A stretch of 64,000 nt of DNA from Serpens sp035497915 (GTDB lineage: Bacteria; Pseudomonadota; Gammaproteobacteria; Pseudomonadales; Pseudomonadaceae). The stretch spans positions 62,001 through 126,000 of the forward strand of contig NZ_DATJCS010000036.1 of NCBI RefSeq assembly GCF_035497915.1, given 5' to 3'. Made by a program: the position numbers and the translations under genes. The notes beneath the pieces were generated by a model. It had not been told where the DNA came from and searched no databases. It was given only the letters and a program-made list of their open reading frames with translations. This document shows, piece by piece, positions 25,678-35,669 of this stretch (position 1 is its first letter; each line of letters begins with the position of its first letter).

Positions 25678-26696
25678 ACGCCCGACGCCCACCCAATCTG
25701 CGCCCGCCGACCGGCCGTGGCGCCACGCGGCGCGTGGAGTCCGCCCCCGGCAAGCCGGCGCGACAAGGCCCCAGCCTGTCCAGCCAGCTGCAGGGCTGGC
25801 TGGACAGTCATCGAGCCAGCCTGCGCGACAGCCTTGGACGTCTGTGGCAACAACCGTTCGGCTCTTTCTTCACCTGTCTGGTGATGGCCATCGCCCTCTG
25901 CCTGCCCATGGGCCTGGCGCTGCTGCTGGACAATGTCGAGCGGCTCAGCGGCACCTGGCAGCACGCCGCGCGCATCTCGGTGTTCCTGGAGATGAGCGTC
26001 AGCGACGCGGAAGGCCAGGCGCTGCGCGATGACATCGCCGGCATGCCGCGGGTGGCGCGTGCCGACTGGATCAGCCGCGAGCAGGCGTTGCTGGACTTCC
26101 AGGTCGTTTCCGGCCTGGCCGAGGCGCTGCGCGAGCTACCGGACAACCCGCTGCCGGGCAGCGTGCTGGTCACCCCGGAAACGGTGGACCAGGCCGAGCT
26201 GGAAGCCTTGCGCCAGCGCCTCGCGGAACTGCCGGGTGTGGAGCTGGCGCAACTCGACCTGCTGTGGGTCGAGCGCCTGGGCGCCCTCCTGGCGCTGGGC
26301 GACCGTTTCCTGTTTGGCGTGACCGTGCTGCTGGTGCTGACTCTGCTGCTGGTGATCGGCAACACCATTCGTTTGCACATCGAGAACCGCCGCCGGGAGA
26401 TCGAGGTCATCAAGCTGGTGGGCGGAACCGATGGCTACGTACGGCGTCCGTTCCTCTACCTGGGGGCCCTCTATGGGCTCGGTGCCGGGTTGCTGGCCTG
26501 GGCGGTGCTGGCCTTCGGGCTGGCCTGGCTGAACGCCGCGGTAGTGCGCCTGGCCGGTCTGTATGACAGCGATTTCAGCCTGGTTGGCGTGCCGCTGGCC
26601 GACGGCGTGTCGCTGGTGTTCGGCGCGGTGCTGCTGGGCTATATCGGCGCCTGGCTGGCGGTGGCCCGGCACCTGCGGGAACTGGCGCCCCGGTAG
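25674..26696 (+). CDS. ftsX: Cell division membrane protein FtsX
   Basis: A 340-residue permease-like partner of FtsE. An extended cytoplasmic N-terminus rich in Arg and Pro comes before TM1 (FTCLVMAIALCLPMGLALLL). Then follow the periplasmic loop that activates EnvC-type regulators and three further membrane segments (VTVLLVLTLLLVIGNTI, LYGLGAGLLAWAVLAFGLAW and GAVLLGYIGAWLAVA). The conserved cytoplasmic RREIEVIKLVGGTDGYVRRPF follows TM2. It is the last gene of the ftsYEX unit; rpoH follows after 116 bases with its own promoter. Confidence 0.96.
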   Translation: MNARRPPNLRPPTGRGATRRVESAPGKPARQGPSLSSQLQGWLDSHRASLRDSLGRLWQQPFGSFFTCLVMAIALCLPMGLALLLDNVERLSGTWQHAARISVFLEMSVSDAEGQALRDDIAGMPRVARADWISREQALLDFQVVSGLAEALRELPDNPLPGSVLVTPETVDQAELEALRQRLAELPGVELAQLDLLWVERLGALLALGDRFLFGVTVLLVLTLLLVIGNTIRLHIENRRREIEVIKLVGGTDGYVRRPFLYLGALYGLGAGLLAWAVLAFGLAWLNAAVVRLAGLYDSDFSLVGVPLADGVSLVFGAVLLGYIGAWLAVARHLRELAPR

Positions 26697-26755
26697 CGCG
26701 CAACGCGCGTCCCAGACGGGGTGGGCGCGACTGGCCGGGGAACTTTTCCGTTCAA

Positions 26756-26784
26756 TTCACTGTCTTAGCGCTCGGTGCTACACT
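26756..26784 (+). promoter_or_regulatory. Sigma-70 promoter of rpoH
   Basis: TTCACT (26756-26761), a 17-base spacer and TACACT (26779-26784) form a well-spaced sigma-70 promoter 28 bases before the rpoH ATG. A GGAGG ribosome site lies at 26802-26806. Confidence 0.65.
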
Positions 26785-26812
26785 GCCCAGGCATCGTCTA
26801 TGGAGGACCTGC

Positions 26813-27667
<855 letters not shown>

Positions 27668-27682
27668 GTGTTAGTCGTGATG

Positions 27683-27711
27683 AAAAAAACCGCGCCTCGG
27701 CGCGGTTTTTT
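27683..27711 (+). terminator. Rho-independent terminator of rpoH
   Basis: CCGCGCC / GGCGCGG stem (27690-27696 and 27699-27705) preceded by seven As and followed by six Ts, 22 bases after the rpoH stop. The A-run could also let it work for the convergent exonuclease gene ending at 27777. Confidence 0.92.
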
Positions 27712-27776
27712 GTTGTCTGGACCGTTGGAATCCTGCGGGGCAAGCGACGGTCAGTACATTGCTGCGCCGTCCGCCC

Positions 27777-28490
27777 TCAGAACGAGTGAACGTTCTGCCG
27801 GCGCTGCCAGCTTCTCATGCGTTCGGCCAGGCGCCCCACAGATTCCATCTGCTGACGCACCGCCCGATTGAACAGCACCAGGGCCAGTTCGGCGCTGACC
27901 AGCGCGTCGGCGCAGGCGTTGTGGCGCTGCTGCACCTGCAGGCCGAACAGCTCCAGCCACTCGTCCAGGCCGGTCTGGGCCTTGCCGAGCTGCGGGCAGA
28001 GCATCGGGGCCATCTCGGCCAGATCCAGGAAGGGGTGGCGGAACTTGTAGCCCAGGCTTTCCTTCATGGCGCGGGTCAGCATCTGCTGGTCGAAGCGGGC
28101 GTGGAAGGCCAGCAGCGGGCTGTCGCCGACGAACTCCATGAAATCCAGCAGCACTTCCACCGGGTCGTCGCCGGCGGCGATCTCGCTGGGCGCGATGCCG
28201 TGGATCAGCACGCTGGGCCCGGGGGTGCGGTACTCGCGCAGCAGCGTGCGCTCGAACTGCTGGCCCAGCGGGATGCCGCCCTGGTCGATGACCACCGCGC
28301 CGATGGACAGGACCTGGTCGCGGTTCACATTGAGTCCGGTGGTTTCCACGTCCACCACCACGAAGCGCTGCTCCAGCAGCGGCTGGTCGGCCAGCGGCGC
28401 GGGGTCGCGCAGGCGGTCGAGACGCTGGCGCTGGCTATCGGTCAGGCTGGCCGTGCTACGCCGGCCGAACCAGGCGGCAAGTGAGTTCAT
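27777..28490 (-). CDS. DnaQ-like 3'-5' exonuclease
   Basis: A 237-residue DEDDh-type exonuclease. Exo I is VVDVETTGLN near residue 45, Exo II includes LLAFHARFDQQML near residue 126, and Exo III is HNACADALVSAEL near residue 193, giving all four acidic residues and the catalytic His. It is stand-alone, not a polymerase subunit. Its ATG overlaps the stop of the upstream CBS/DUF294 gene by four bases (ATGA), so the two are coupled. In P. aeruginosa the same pair lies next to the acetate permease genes; here it lies next to malate synthase G. Confidence 0.9.
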   Translation of the reverse strand: MNSLAAWFGRRSTASLTDSQRQRLDRLRDPAPLADQPLLEQRFVVVDVETTGLNVNRDQVLSIGAVVIDQGGIPLGQQFERTLLREYRTPGPSVLIHGIAPSEIAAGDDPVEVLLDFMEFVGDSPLLAFHARFDQQMLTRAMKESLGYKFRHPFLDLAEMAPMLCPQLGKAQTGLDEWLELFGLQVQQRHNACADALVSAELALVLFNRAVRQQMESVGRLAERMRSWQRRQNVHSF

Positions 28491-30418
28491 AGCTGATACC
28501 GAAGGGCCAGGCTGCTCTGCAGGCGCTGAGCCTGGCGGAAGGATTCACGCAGGATCCGGCGATCCAGGTGGTTGAGGGTTTCCGGGTCAAGCCGGTTGGA
28601 ATACGGCAGCCCGGCCCGGCTCTGCTTCTGGTGCAACTGCAGGCGCACCTGCTGGATGAAATGGTAGGCCTCCTCATAGGCCGCGCCGTCCTTCTCGTCG
28701 ATCACCCCTTTGAGCATCAACAGGTGCAGACGTTCCAGGGTGCTGGTCGCGTCGATGCCCTTGGCCAGGGCCAGCAGACGGGCGCCGTCGACGAACGGCG
28801 TGAGGCCCTGCACCTTGACGTCCAGGGTGTCCTTGTCGGCGCCCTTGCGCACCACCAGGAAGTCGCGGAAGCGGCCGACCGGCGGGCGATGGCGCAGGGC
28901 GTTCTCGGCCATCAGGCGCTGGAAGGTGCTGTTGTCGGCGATCAGCGCCAGCAGCTCCTTCTGCAGGGCCTGGCAGCCTTCCGTCGGACCCCAGAGCACC
29001 CGCAGGTCGAAGTAGATGGTCGAATTGAGCAGGTTCTCCGGCGTGGCGTCGCGCACGAAGCTGTGGAAGCGCCGCGACCATTCGCTGCGCGACAGGCACA
29101 GCTCGGGGTTGCCGGCCATGATGTTGCCCTTGCACAGGGTGAAACCGCAGGTGGCCAGGTGCTGGTTGATGCGCTGGGCAACCGGCAGCAGCTGGCCGCG
29201 CAGCAGGGCCGCTTCGGCGGCGTCGCGCGCCTCGAAGAGGATGCCGTTGTCCTGGTCGGTGTGCAGGGTCTGCTCGCGGCGGCCCTCGCTGCCGAAGCAC
29301 AGCCAGCTGAACGGCACGCCGGGGTCGCCCACCTCCTCCAGGGTCAGCTCGATGACCCGGCATACGGTGTGGTCGTTGAGCAGGGTGATCAGCTGGGTGA
29401 TCTGTGTCGAGCTGGCGCCATGGGCCAGCATGCGCTCCACCAGGCGACCGACTTCCTCGCGCATCTCGGCCAGCGCCTGCACGCTGTCGGCGTGGCGCAG
29501 GGTGCGGGCCAGGTGCACCAGGTCGATGCGCTGCAGGGAGAACAGGTCGCGCTCGGAGAGTACACCCACCAATCGGTCGTTCTCGACCACGCAGACGTGG
29601 GCGATGTGCCGCTCGGTCATCGCCATGGCCGCGTCGAAGGCGGTGGCCGAGGGCGGCAGGTGGAAGGGATTGGGGGTCATCATGTCGCGCAGCGGATGCT
29701 CCAGGCTGGCGCTGGCCGCCGCGATTACCCGACGCAGGTCGCGCAGGGTGAAGATGCCCACCGGGCTATGCCGCTCGTCGACGGCGATGATGCTGCCCAC
29801 GTTCTGCTCGTGCATCAGGCGCACGGCGTCGCGCAGCGGCATGTCCGGCGGACAGGCCACCGGGTCGCGGTGGGCCAGTTCGTCCAGGCGGGTGTCCAGC
29901 GAGTAGTCCTCGCCCAGGCTCTCCACCGCGTGCAGCTGGACGCGCTGCTTGACCTTGTCGAGCAGGCTGCTCACGCCGCGCAGGGCGAAGTCGCGAAACG
30001 GCGCGGACAGACTGAACAGCTCGACGAAGATTTCCCGCGGCAGCAGCAGGCAGAAGCAGTCGGTGCCGGCCACGTGGGCGGTGCGCGTGGCACGCTCGCC
30101 GAGCAGCGCGGCAATCGGGAAGCACTCGCCGGTGCTGATTTCGAAGGTGGTGTCCTGACGTCCTCCCGGATGGCTGCGTTTGCCCTGCACGCGGCCCTGC
30201 TTGACGATGTGGAAGTGCTGCACCGGGCCTTCGTCCGGATGCAGGATCGACTCGCCCTGGGCATAGAAGCGCAGCTGGCAGTTCTCCACCAGACGCAGCA
30301 GGTGACCTTGTTGCATGTGGTCGAACGGCGGGTGCTTCTGCAGGAACTCGATGGTGCCCTGGATGTTCTGCAGGACCGCGGTCTTGCCTGCTTCGGCAAA
30401 GGCATCTGCCTTGCTCAT
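28487..30418 (-). CDS. Cyclic-nucleotide-binding / CBS / DUF294 nucleotidyltransferase-like regulator
   Basis: A 643-residue cytoplasmic regulator. Domains in order: a cNMP-binding-like domain (residues about 15-135), two CBS motifs (about 160-280, with VGSIIAVDERHSPVGIFTLRDL and HVCVVENDRLVGVLSERDL), a DUF294 nucleotidyltransferase-like domain with the GlnD-like signature FGSEGRREQTLHTDQDNG near residue 390, and a C-terminal DUF294_C helical domain. Proteins of this layout are thought to sense nucleotides and regulate acetate or carbon use; no reaction is proven. The start at 30418 gives MSKADAFAEAG; upstream codons lack support. It is coupled to the exonuclease gene by an ATGA overlap. Confidence 0.85.
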   Translation of the reverse strand: MSKADAFAEAGKTAVLQNIQGTIEFLQKHPPFDHMQQGHLLRLVENCQLRFYAQGESILHPDEGPVQHFHIVKQGRVQGKRSHPGGRQDTTFEISTGECFPIAALLGERATRTAHVAGTDCFCLLLPREIFVELFSLSAPFRDFALRGVSSLLDKVKQRVQLHAVESLGEDYSLDTRLDELAHRDPVACPPDMPLRDAVRLMHEQNVGSIIAVDERHSPVGIFTLRDLRRVIAAASASLEHPLRDMMTPNPFHLPPSATAFDAAMAMTERHIAHVCVVENDRLVGVLSERDLFSLQRIDLVHLARTLRHADSVQALAEMREEVGRLVERMLAHGASSTQITQLITLLNDHTVCRVIELTLEEVGDPGVPFSWLCFGSEGRREQTLHTDQDNGILFEARDAAEAALLRGQLLPVAQRINQHLATCGFTLCKGNIMAGNPELCLSRSEWSRRFHSFVRDATPENLLNSTIYFDLRVLWGPTEGCQALQKELLALIADNSTFQRLMAENALRHRPPVGRFRDFLVVRKGADKDTLDVKVQGLTPFVDGARLLALAKGIDATSTLERLHLLMLKGVIDEKDGAAYEEAYHFIQQVRLQLHQKQSRAGLPYSNRLDPETLNHLDRRILRESFRQAQRLQSSLALRYQL

Positions 30419-30562
30419 GGAGCCTCCGGCTTTCTTGTTATGGGGTTGGAATGGGCGGCCTGCCTTGGCCGCCAGGAGTGTCTGGAGTGTACTGCGCGGG
30501 GCGGTGTGCAAAGACCGCATAGGACGTAAGTCTACGTGGGCTGGCAGCGCCCGCCAGAAACG

Positions 30563-30590
30563 AAAAAACCGCCCCGGAGGGCGGTTTTTT
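30563..30590. terminator. Rho-independent terminator after glcB
   Basis: CCGCCC / GGGCGG stem with a CGGA loop (30569-30584), flanked by six As and six Ts. It lies 16 bases past the glcB stop on the minus strand. Confidence 0.92.
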
Positions 30591-30605
30591 CACGGCAATC
30601 GCGTG

Positions 30606-32783
30606 TTACAGGCCGTTCTTGGCCTTGTACTCGCGACGGCGACGGTGCAGCACCGGCTCGGTGTAGCCGTTGGGCTGCTTGGTGCCTTCGAGGATCAGCT
30701 CCAGCGACGCCTGGAAGGCGACGTTGTCGTCGAAGTTCGGCGCCATCGGGCGGTAGGCGGCGTCGCCGGCGTTCTGGCGGTCCACCACCACGGCCATGCG
30801 CTTCATGCTCTCGATGACCTGCTCCTTGCTGATCACGCCGTGGCGCAGCCAGTTGGCCAGCAGCTGGCTGGAGATACGCAGGGTGGCGCGGTCTTCCATC
30901 AGGCCGACGTCGTTGATGTCCGGCACCTTGGAGCAGCCGACGCCCTGGTCGATCCAGCGCACCACGTAGCCGAGGATGCCCTGCACGTTGTTGTCGATCT
31001 CGTTCTGCTTCTCTTCCGCGGTCCAGTTGGTGTTCTCGGCCAGCGGAATGGTCAGGATGTCGTCCACCGAGGCGAACGGACGCTTGGCCAGTTCCTGCTG
31101 GCGGGCGAACACGTCGACCTTGTGGTAGTGCAGCGCGTGCAGCGAGGCGGCGGTCGGCGACGGTACCCAGGCGGTGTTGGCGCCGGCCATCGGGTGGCCG
31201 ATCTTCTGTTCCAGCATGCCGGCCATCAGGTCGGGCATGGCCCACATGCCCTTGCCGATCTGCGCGCGACCGGACAGACCGCAGTTCAGGCCGTGGTCGA
31301 CGTTCCAGTTCTCGTAGGCGAGGATCCACTTCTGGGTCTTCATGGCCGCCTTGCGCACCATGGCGCCGGCTTCCATGGAGGTGTGGATTTCGTCACCGGT
31401 GCGGTCGAGGAAGCCGGTGTTGATGAACACCACGCGCTCGCTGGCGGCCTGGATGCAGGCCTTGAGGTTGACGGTGGTGCGGCGCTCCTCGTCCATGATG
31501 CCGACCTTGAGGGTGTTGCGCGCCAGGCCCAGCAAGTCTTCGACGCGGTTGAACAGCTCGTTGGCGAAGGCCACTTCTTCCGGGCCGTGCATCTTCGGCT
31601 TGACGATGTACACCGAGCCGGTGCGGGTGTTCTTGCGGCTGGTGTTGCCCTTGAGGTTGTGAACGGCGATCAGGCTGGTGATCAGGCCGTCCATGATGCC
31701 TTCCGGCACCTCGAAGCCGTCCTTGTCGATGATCGCGTCGTTGGTCATCAGGTGACCGACGTTGCGGATGAACAGCATGGAGCGGCCATGCAGGCTCAGC
31801 TCGCCGCCCTGGGCCGCGCTGTAGGTGCGGTCCGGGTTCATGGTGCGGGTGAAGGTCTTGCCGTCCTTGCTGACCGACTCGGCCAGGTCGCCCTTCATCA
31901 GGCCCAGCCAGTTCTTGTAGGCGATGACCTTGTCATCGGCATCCACGGCGGCGACGGAGTCTTCGCAGTCCATGATGGTGGTCAGCGCCGCTTCCATCAG
32001 GATGTCCTTCACGCCGGCCGCGTCGGTCTGGCCGATCGGGCTGTTGCGGTCGATCTGGATTTCGAAGTGCAGGCCGTTGTTCTTCAGCAGCACGGCCTTC
32101 GGCGCGGCGGCCTCGCCCTGGAAGCCGACGAACTTGGCGGCGTCCTTCAGGCCGGTGGTGCTGCCATCCTTCAGGGACACCTGCAGCTGACCGCCGACGA
32201 TGCTGTAGCCGGTGGCGTCGACGTGCGAGCCCTTGGCCAGCGGGGCGGCCTCGTCCAGGAAGGCGCGGGCGAAGGCGATGACCTTGTCGCCACGGACCTT
32301 GTTGTAGCCCTTGCCCTTCTCGGCGCCGCCTTCCTCGCTGATGGCGTCGGTGCCATAGAGCGCGTCGTACAGCGAGCCCCAGCGGGCGTTGGCAGCGTTC
32401 AGGGCGAAGCGCGCGTTCATGATCGGCACCACCAGCTGCGGGCCGGCCATGGTGGCGATTTCTTCGTCGACGTTGGCGGTGGTCACCTTGAAGTCGGCGG
32501 GTTCGGGCAAGAGATAACCGATTTCCTGCAGGAACGCCTTGTAGGCGACCGCGTCGTGGGCCTGACCCTTGCGCGCCTGATGCCAGGCGTCGATCTGCGC
32601 CTGCAGCGCGTCGCGCTTGGCCAGCAGGGCGCGGTTCTTAGGCGCCAGGTCGTGGATGACGCTCGCGGCGCCGGCCCAGAAGGCATCGGCGCTGACGCCG
32701 GTGCCGGGAATGGCTTCGTTGTTCACGAAGTCGAACAGGACTTTGGCGACCTGCAAGCCACCGATTTGAACGCGCTCAGTCAT
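30606..32783 (-). CDS. glcB: Malate synthase G
   Basis: A 725-residue enzyme that condenses glyoxylate with acetyl-CoA to malate, completing the glyoxylate shunt and glycolate use. The length is exactly that of the G isoform. The metal/acid region DCEDSVAAVDADDK near residue 272, the catalytic-Arg segment GRSMLFIRNVGHLMTNDAI near residue 338 and the catalytic-Asp segment HYHKVDVFARQQELA near residue 628 are intact. The start at 32783 (MTERVQIGGLQVAK) is preceded by GTGAGGC; the open frame extends to 33410 without homology. It is followed by a strong terminator. Confidence 0.97.
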   Translation of the reverse strand: MTERVQIGGLQVAKVLFDFVNNEAIPGTGVSADAFWAGAASVIHDLAPKNRALLAKRDALQAQIDAWHQARKGQAHDAVAYKAFLQEIGYLLPEPADFKVTTANVDEEIATMAGPQLVVPIMNARFALNAANARWGSLYDALYGTDAISEEGGAEKGKGYNKVRGDKVIAFARAFLDEAAPLAKGSHVDATGYSIVGGQLQVSLKDGSTTGLKDAAKFVGFQGEAAAPKAVLLKNNGLHFEIQIDRNSPIGQTDAAGVKDILMEAALTTIMDCEDSVAAVDADDKVIAYKNWLGLMKGDLAESVSKDGKTFTRTMNPDRTYSAAQGGELSLHGRSMLFIRNVGHLMTNDAIIDKDGFEVPEGIMDGLITSLIAVHNLKGNTSRKNTRTGSVYIVKPKMHGPEEVAFANELFNRVEDLLGLARNTLKVGIMDEERRTTVNLKACIQAASERVVFINTGFLDRTGDEIHTSMEAGAMVRKAAMKTQKWILAYENWNVDHGLNCGLSGRAQIGKGMWAMPDLMAGMLEQKIGHPMAGANTAWVPSPTAASLHALHYHKVDVFARQQELAKRPFASVDDILTIPLAENTNWTAEEKQNEIDNNVQGILGYVVRWIDQGVGCSKVPDINDVGLMEDRATLRISSQLLANWLRHGVISKEQVIESMKRMAVVVDRQNAGDAAYRPMAPNFDDNVAFQASLELILEGTKQPNGYTEPVLHRRRREYKAKNGL

Positions 32784-32951
32784 CACTTGCCTCACTTGGA
32801 TCTCTGCGTTTAACCCGGACGCGGGAGGAGTTTCTTTCTTGTAGTCCGAGCCGCGGGATACTACATGAAGCGTTGTGGAAATGCAGCGCTGCCTTCGTCG
32901 AGTCCCCGGGTGATCTATACCTAGCTGCGGAGATGTCGCGAGGAACCCTGC

Positions 32952-33485
32952 ATGGAACATCTGGTACTGACGGTCATTGCGCGGGATCAGACCGGGCTGG
33001 TCGAGCGTCTCGCCAGCTGTGTCGGTGAGCACGGCGGAAACTGGCTGGAAAGCCGCATGGCGCGCATGGCCGGGCAGTTCGCCGGCATCCTGCGGGTGGC
33101 GGTACCGGCCGACTCCCAGGACGAGCTGCTGGAAGCGCTGGAGGCGCTGGCGCTGCAGGACATCCATGTGCGGGGCGTTCCCGCCGGGCCGGAGCCGGTG
33201 TGCAACTGGCGGCCGATGCGCCTGGAACTGGTTGGCGATGACCGGCCGGGCCTGCTGCGCGAAGTGGCCCGGGTCTTGGGCGAGCAGGGTGTGAACATCG
33301 AGGTGCTGGACACCGAGCTCAGCGAAGCGCCGATGGGCAGCGAGACGCTGTTCCGCGCCCGGGCCCTGCTGGCGGTGCCGCTGCCGGTCGCCCCGGAGGC
33401 GCTGCAGCACAGCCTGGAGCGTCTGGCCGATGACCTGATGGTGGAGCTGCGCATCGAGGCGCAGCAGGCCGAGCCACCGATGTAG
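32952..33485 (+). CDS. gcvR: ACT-domain regulator, GcvR-like
   Basis: A 177-residue protein of two ACT domains: residues about 3-75 (LVLTVIARDQTGLVERLASC) and about 88-165 (MRLELVGDDRPGLLREVARV). The layout is that of GcvR, which binds glycine and restrains the GcvA activator of the glycine cleavage genes. No gcvA or gcv genes are in the window, so the role is by family only. It is divergent from glcB with a 168-base gap and convergent with rarD. A conserved neighbour of glcB in Pseudomonas, it may link glycine and glyoxylate metabolism (inference). Confidence 0.8.
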   Translation: MEHLVLTVIARDQTGLVERLASCVGEHGGNWLESRMARMAGQFAGILRVAVPADSQDELLEALEALALQDIHVRGVPAGPEPVCNWRPMRLELVGDDRPGLLREVARVLGEQGVNIEVLDTELSEAPMGSETLFRARALLAVPLPVAPEALQHSLERLADDLMVELRIEAQQAEPPM

Positions 33486-33501
33486 CCGGAGTGGGTGGCG
33501 A

Positions 33502-34386
33502 CTACCGGCGCCGCAGGGTCAGCCAGGCGTCCAGGCTGTAGACCAGCAGCGCCACCCAGATGCAGATGAACGACAGTAGCCGGGCGGAGTCCAGCGGCTC
33601 GCCGAACAGCAGCACGGCCTGCAGCAGCACCAGGGTCGGCGCCAGGTATTGCAGGAAGCCCAGCGTCGCGTAGGGCAGATGGCGCGCGGCAGCGTTGAAG
33701 CACACCAGGGGAATCAGGGTGATCGGGCCGGCGGCGGCCAGCAGCCACAGCTGGGCACCGGTCCAGAACTCGGGCTGGGCGCTGACGGCCGCCGGATGCC
33801 AGGCCAGCCACAGCAGCGCGATCGGCAGCAGCATCCAGGTTTCCACCACCAGACCGGGTAGCGCCGCCACCGGGGCCTGCTTGCGGATCAGCCCATAGAC
33901 GCCGAAGGTCAACGCCAGGGCCAGCGAGACCCAGGGCAGGCTGCCCAGCAGCCAGATCTGCTGCAGCACGCCCAGCACCGCCAGCCCCACCGCCAGCCAC
34001 TGCAGGCGGCGCAGTCGTTCGCGCAGCACCAGCAGGGCGAGCAGCACATTGACCAGCGGATTGATGTAGTAGCCCAGGCTCGCTTCCAGCATGCGTTCGT
34101 TGTTCACCGCCCACACGTAGATCAGCCAGTTGGCGGCGATCAGCAGGCCGCTCAGGGCCAGCACCGCCAGGCGTTGCGGATGCGCGCGCAGCGCCGCCCA
34201 CCAGCCGGGGTGCTTCCACACCGTCAGCAGCGCGGCGCCGAACAAGGCCGACCAGAGCACCCGGTGCACGATGATCTCGCTGGCCGGAATGTCCTGCAGC
34301 AGCTTGAAGTAGAGCGGGAACAGGCCCCAGATGACATAGGCGGCGAGGCCCAGCAGGTAGCCGCGCCGGAGATCGGTGGAAGGCAT
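33502..34386 (-). CDS. rarD: RarD-type EamA-family transporter
   Basis: A 294-residue inner-membrane protein with about ten predicted transmembrane helices arranged as two EamA halves. The N-terminal signature LGLAAYVIWGLFPLYFKLL and the central LGYYINPLVNVLLALLVLRE are characteristic of RarD, a putative chloramphenicol-sensitivity or metabolite exporter whose substrate is unproven. A short, positively charged N-terminus (STDLRRG) is consistent with a cytoplasmic start. It is convergent with the ACT-domain gene, 16 bases apart. Confidence 0.92.
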   Translation of the reverse strand: MPSTDLRRGYLLGLAAYVIWGLFPLYFKLLQDIPASEIIVHRVLWSALFGAALLTVWKHPGWWAALRAHPQRLAVLALSGLLIAANWLIYVWAVNNERMLEASLGYYINPLVNVLLALLVLRERLRRLQWLAVGLAVLGVLQQIWLLGSLPWVSLALALTFGVYGLIRKQAPVAALPGLVVETWMLLPIALLWLAWHPAAVSAQPEFWTGAQLWLLAAAGPITLIPLVCFNAAARHLPYATLGFLQYLAPTLVLLQAVLLFGEPLDSARLLSFICIWVALLVYSLDAWLTLRRR

Positions 34387-34427
34387 GGACGTCCAGAAAG
34401 GTCGTTCGTTTCGGAGCGACCGGAAGA

Positions 34428-34718
34428 TTAGCCGCAGGAGATCAGTTTGATCCTGCCCTGCTCGTCGGTGTACAACGTCAGGCGCTGGGCGTCGTACTCC
34501 AGGGTCACCGCCATGCCGGGCTCGACCACCCGTACGCGCTCGGCGCGGGCCTGTGTGCGGGCCTTCTCCAGGGTGGCCGTGTCCGGCGCCTGGCCAACCA
34601 GGTGAGCCAGGCGGGTGGAGTCACAGCGTTGCGCGACGGGGCGCTCGGCGGCTGGCTGGCTGGCGCAGCCGGCCAGCAGGGCCAGCAGCGCCCCGGTCAG
34701 CAGGAGGTGTGATTGCAT
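34428..34718 (-). CDS. I78-family peptidase inhibitor lipoprotein
   Basis: A 96-residue lipoprotein: signal peptide MQSHLLLTGALLALLAGC with Cys18 as the lipid site, then a compact domain whose LVGQ...RVVEPGMAVTLEYD...RLTLYTDEQGRIK pattern is that of the I78 inhibitor family. Such proteins sit in the periplasm or outer membrane and may block proteases. The start at 34718 was chosen for the signal peptide; the frame extends to 34772 but would bury it. It is downstream of the 68-residue gene, 37 bases apart. Confidence 0.8.
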   Translation of the reverse strand: MQSHLLLTGALLALLAGCASQPAAERPVAQRCDSTRLAHLVGQAPDTATLEKARTQARAERVRVVEPGMAVTLEYDAQRLTLYTDEQGRIKLISCG

Positions 34719-34755
34719 GGGGAGTCTCCCGAGGATGTCCGTGCACAGACCCGTG

Positions 34756-34962
34756 TCAAACGCGTTCGTCATTGCCGCCGGTCAGGCGCGCCAGTTCGCG
34801 GCGCACCATGTTGGCGTAGGGCGGCGGGCTCAGCCGGTACAGCTCGCCCGCCACCCAGCTCAGCCAGCGCGCGCCCAGCGTGTCGCGTTGCGCGAGCAGG
34901 CGCTGGGCCTCGGCTTCGGCCGTGGTCTGATTCGCCTGGTGGAACGCGGCGCGGGATTCCAT
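34756..34962 (-). CDS. Small conserved hypothetical protein (68 aa)
   Basis: A 68-residue basic, helical protein beginning MESRAAFHQANQTT, with two predicted helices (residues about 14-25 and 29-60) and no signal peptide. It lies seven bases after the FAA-hydrolase stop on the same strand, so it is probably translated from the same transcript as D-2-hydroxyglutarate dehydrogenase and the hydrolase. I do not recognise the family. Confidence 0.6.
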   Translation of the reverse strand: MESRAAFHQANQTTAEAEAQRLLAQRDTLGARWLSWVAGELYRLSPPPYANMVRRELARLTGGNDERV

Positions 34963-34969
34963 CGCGGCG

Positions 34970-35635
34970 TTACACCACGCGGCTTTCGAAACGCGACAGT
35001 CCCGGCAGTTCCAGCACCAGCTCGTCGCCCGGCTGCAGCGGACCGACGCCCACCGGCGTGCCGGTGAGAATCACGTCGCCCGGTAGCAGGCTGAAGTGGC
35101 CGGCCATGTGGCGGATCAGCGGCAGGATGGGATTGAGCATCTCGGCACTGCTGCCGTCCTGACGGACTTCACCGTTGAGGGTCAGGCGAATGCGCAGGTC
35201 GGCCAGGTCGGCCACCCGGTCGCCGGAAACGAACGGTGCCAGCACGCAGGCGCCGTCGAAGGACTTGGCGATTTCCCAGGGCAGGCCCTTTTCCTTGAGC
35301 TTGCTCTGCACGTCACGCAGGGTCAGGTCCAGCGCCGGGGCGAAGCCGGAAATGGCATCCAGCACTTCCTCGTCGCTCGGGTTGCGCGACAGCGGCTTGC
35401 CGATCAGCACGGCAATTTCCGCTTCGTAATGCACGGCGCCGCGATCCTGCGGAATCTTGAAGCCGCCCTGCAGCGGCACGGCGCAGCTGCCTGGCTTGAT
35501 GAACAGCAGCGGTTCGCTGGGTACCGGGTTGTTCAGCTCGGCGGCGTGCTCGGCATAGTTGCGGCCCACGCACACCACCTTGCCCAGCGGGTAGTGGATG
35601 CGCGTGCCGTCGACGTACTGGTGCTGATAGCTCAT
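34970..35635 (-). CDS. Fumarylacetoacetate-hydrolase family protein
   Basis: A 221-residue FAH-domain enzyme. The pattern VVCVGRNYAEHAAELNN, the metal-binding HYEAEIAVLIGKPL (Glu ligands) and GDVILTGTPVGVGPL are typical of the single-domain group that includes fumarylpyruvate hydrolase, oxaloacetate decarboxylase (FahD1-like) and YcgM. It acts on 2-oxo acids with a divalent metal. The exact substrate cannot be set. It is 34 bases downstream of D-2-hydroxyglutarate dehydrogenase and likely in its operon. Confidence 0.88.
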   Translation of the reverse strand: MSYQHQYVDGTRIHYPLGKVVCVGRNYAEHAAELNNPVPSEPLLFIKPGSCAVPLQGGFKIPQDRGAVHYEAEIAVLIGKPLSRNPSDEEVLDAISGFAPALDLTLRDVQSKLKEKGLPWEIAKSFDGACVLAPFVSGDRVADLADLRIRLTLNGEVRQDGSSAEMLNPILPLIRHMAGHFSLLPGDVILTGTPVGVGPLQPGDELVLELPGLSRFESRVV

Positions 35636-35669
35636 GGGAATCTCCTGAGCGGGTATCTCTTGTTAGGGA

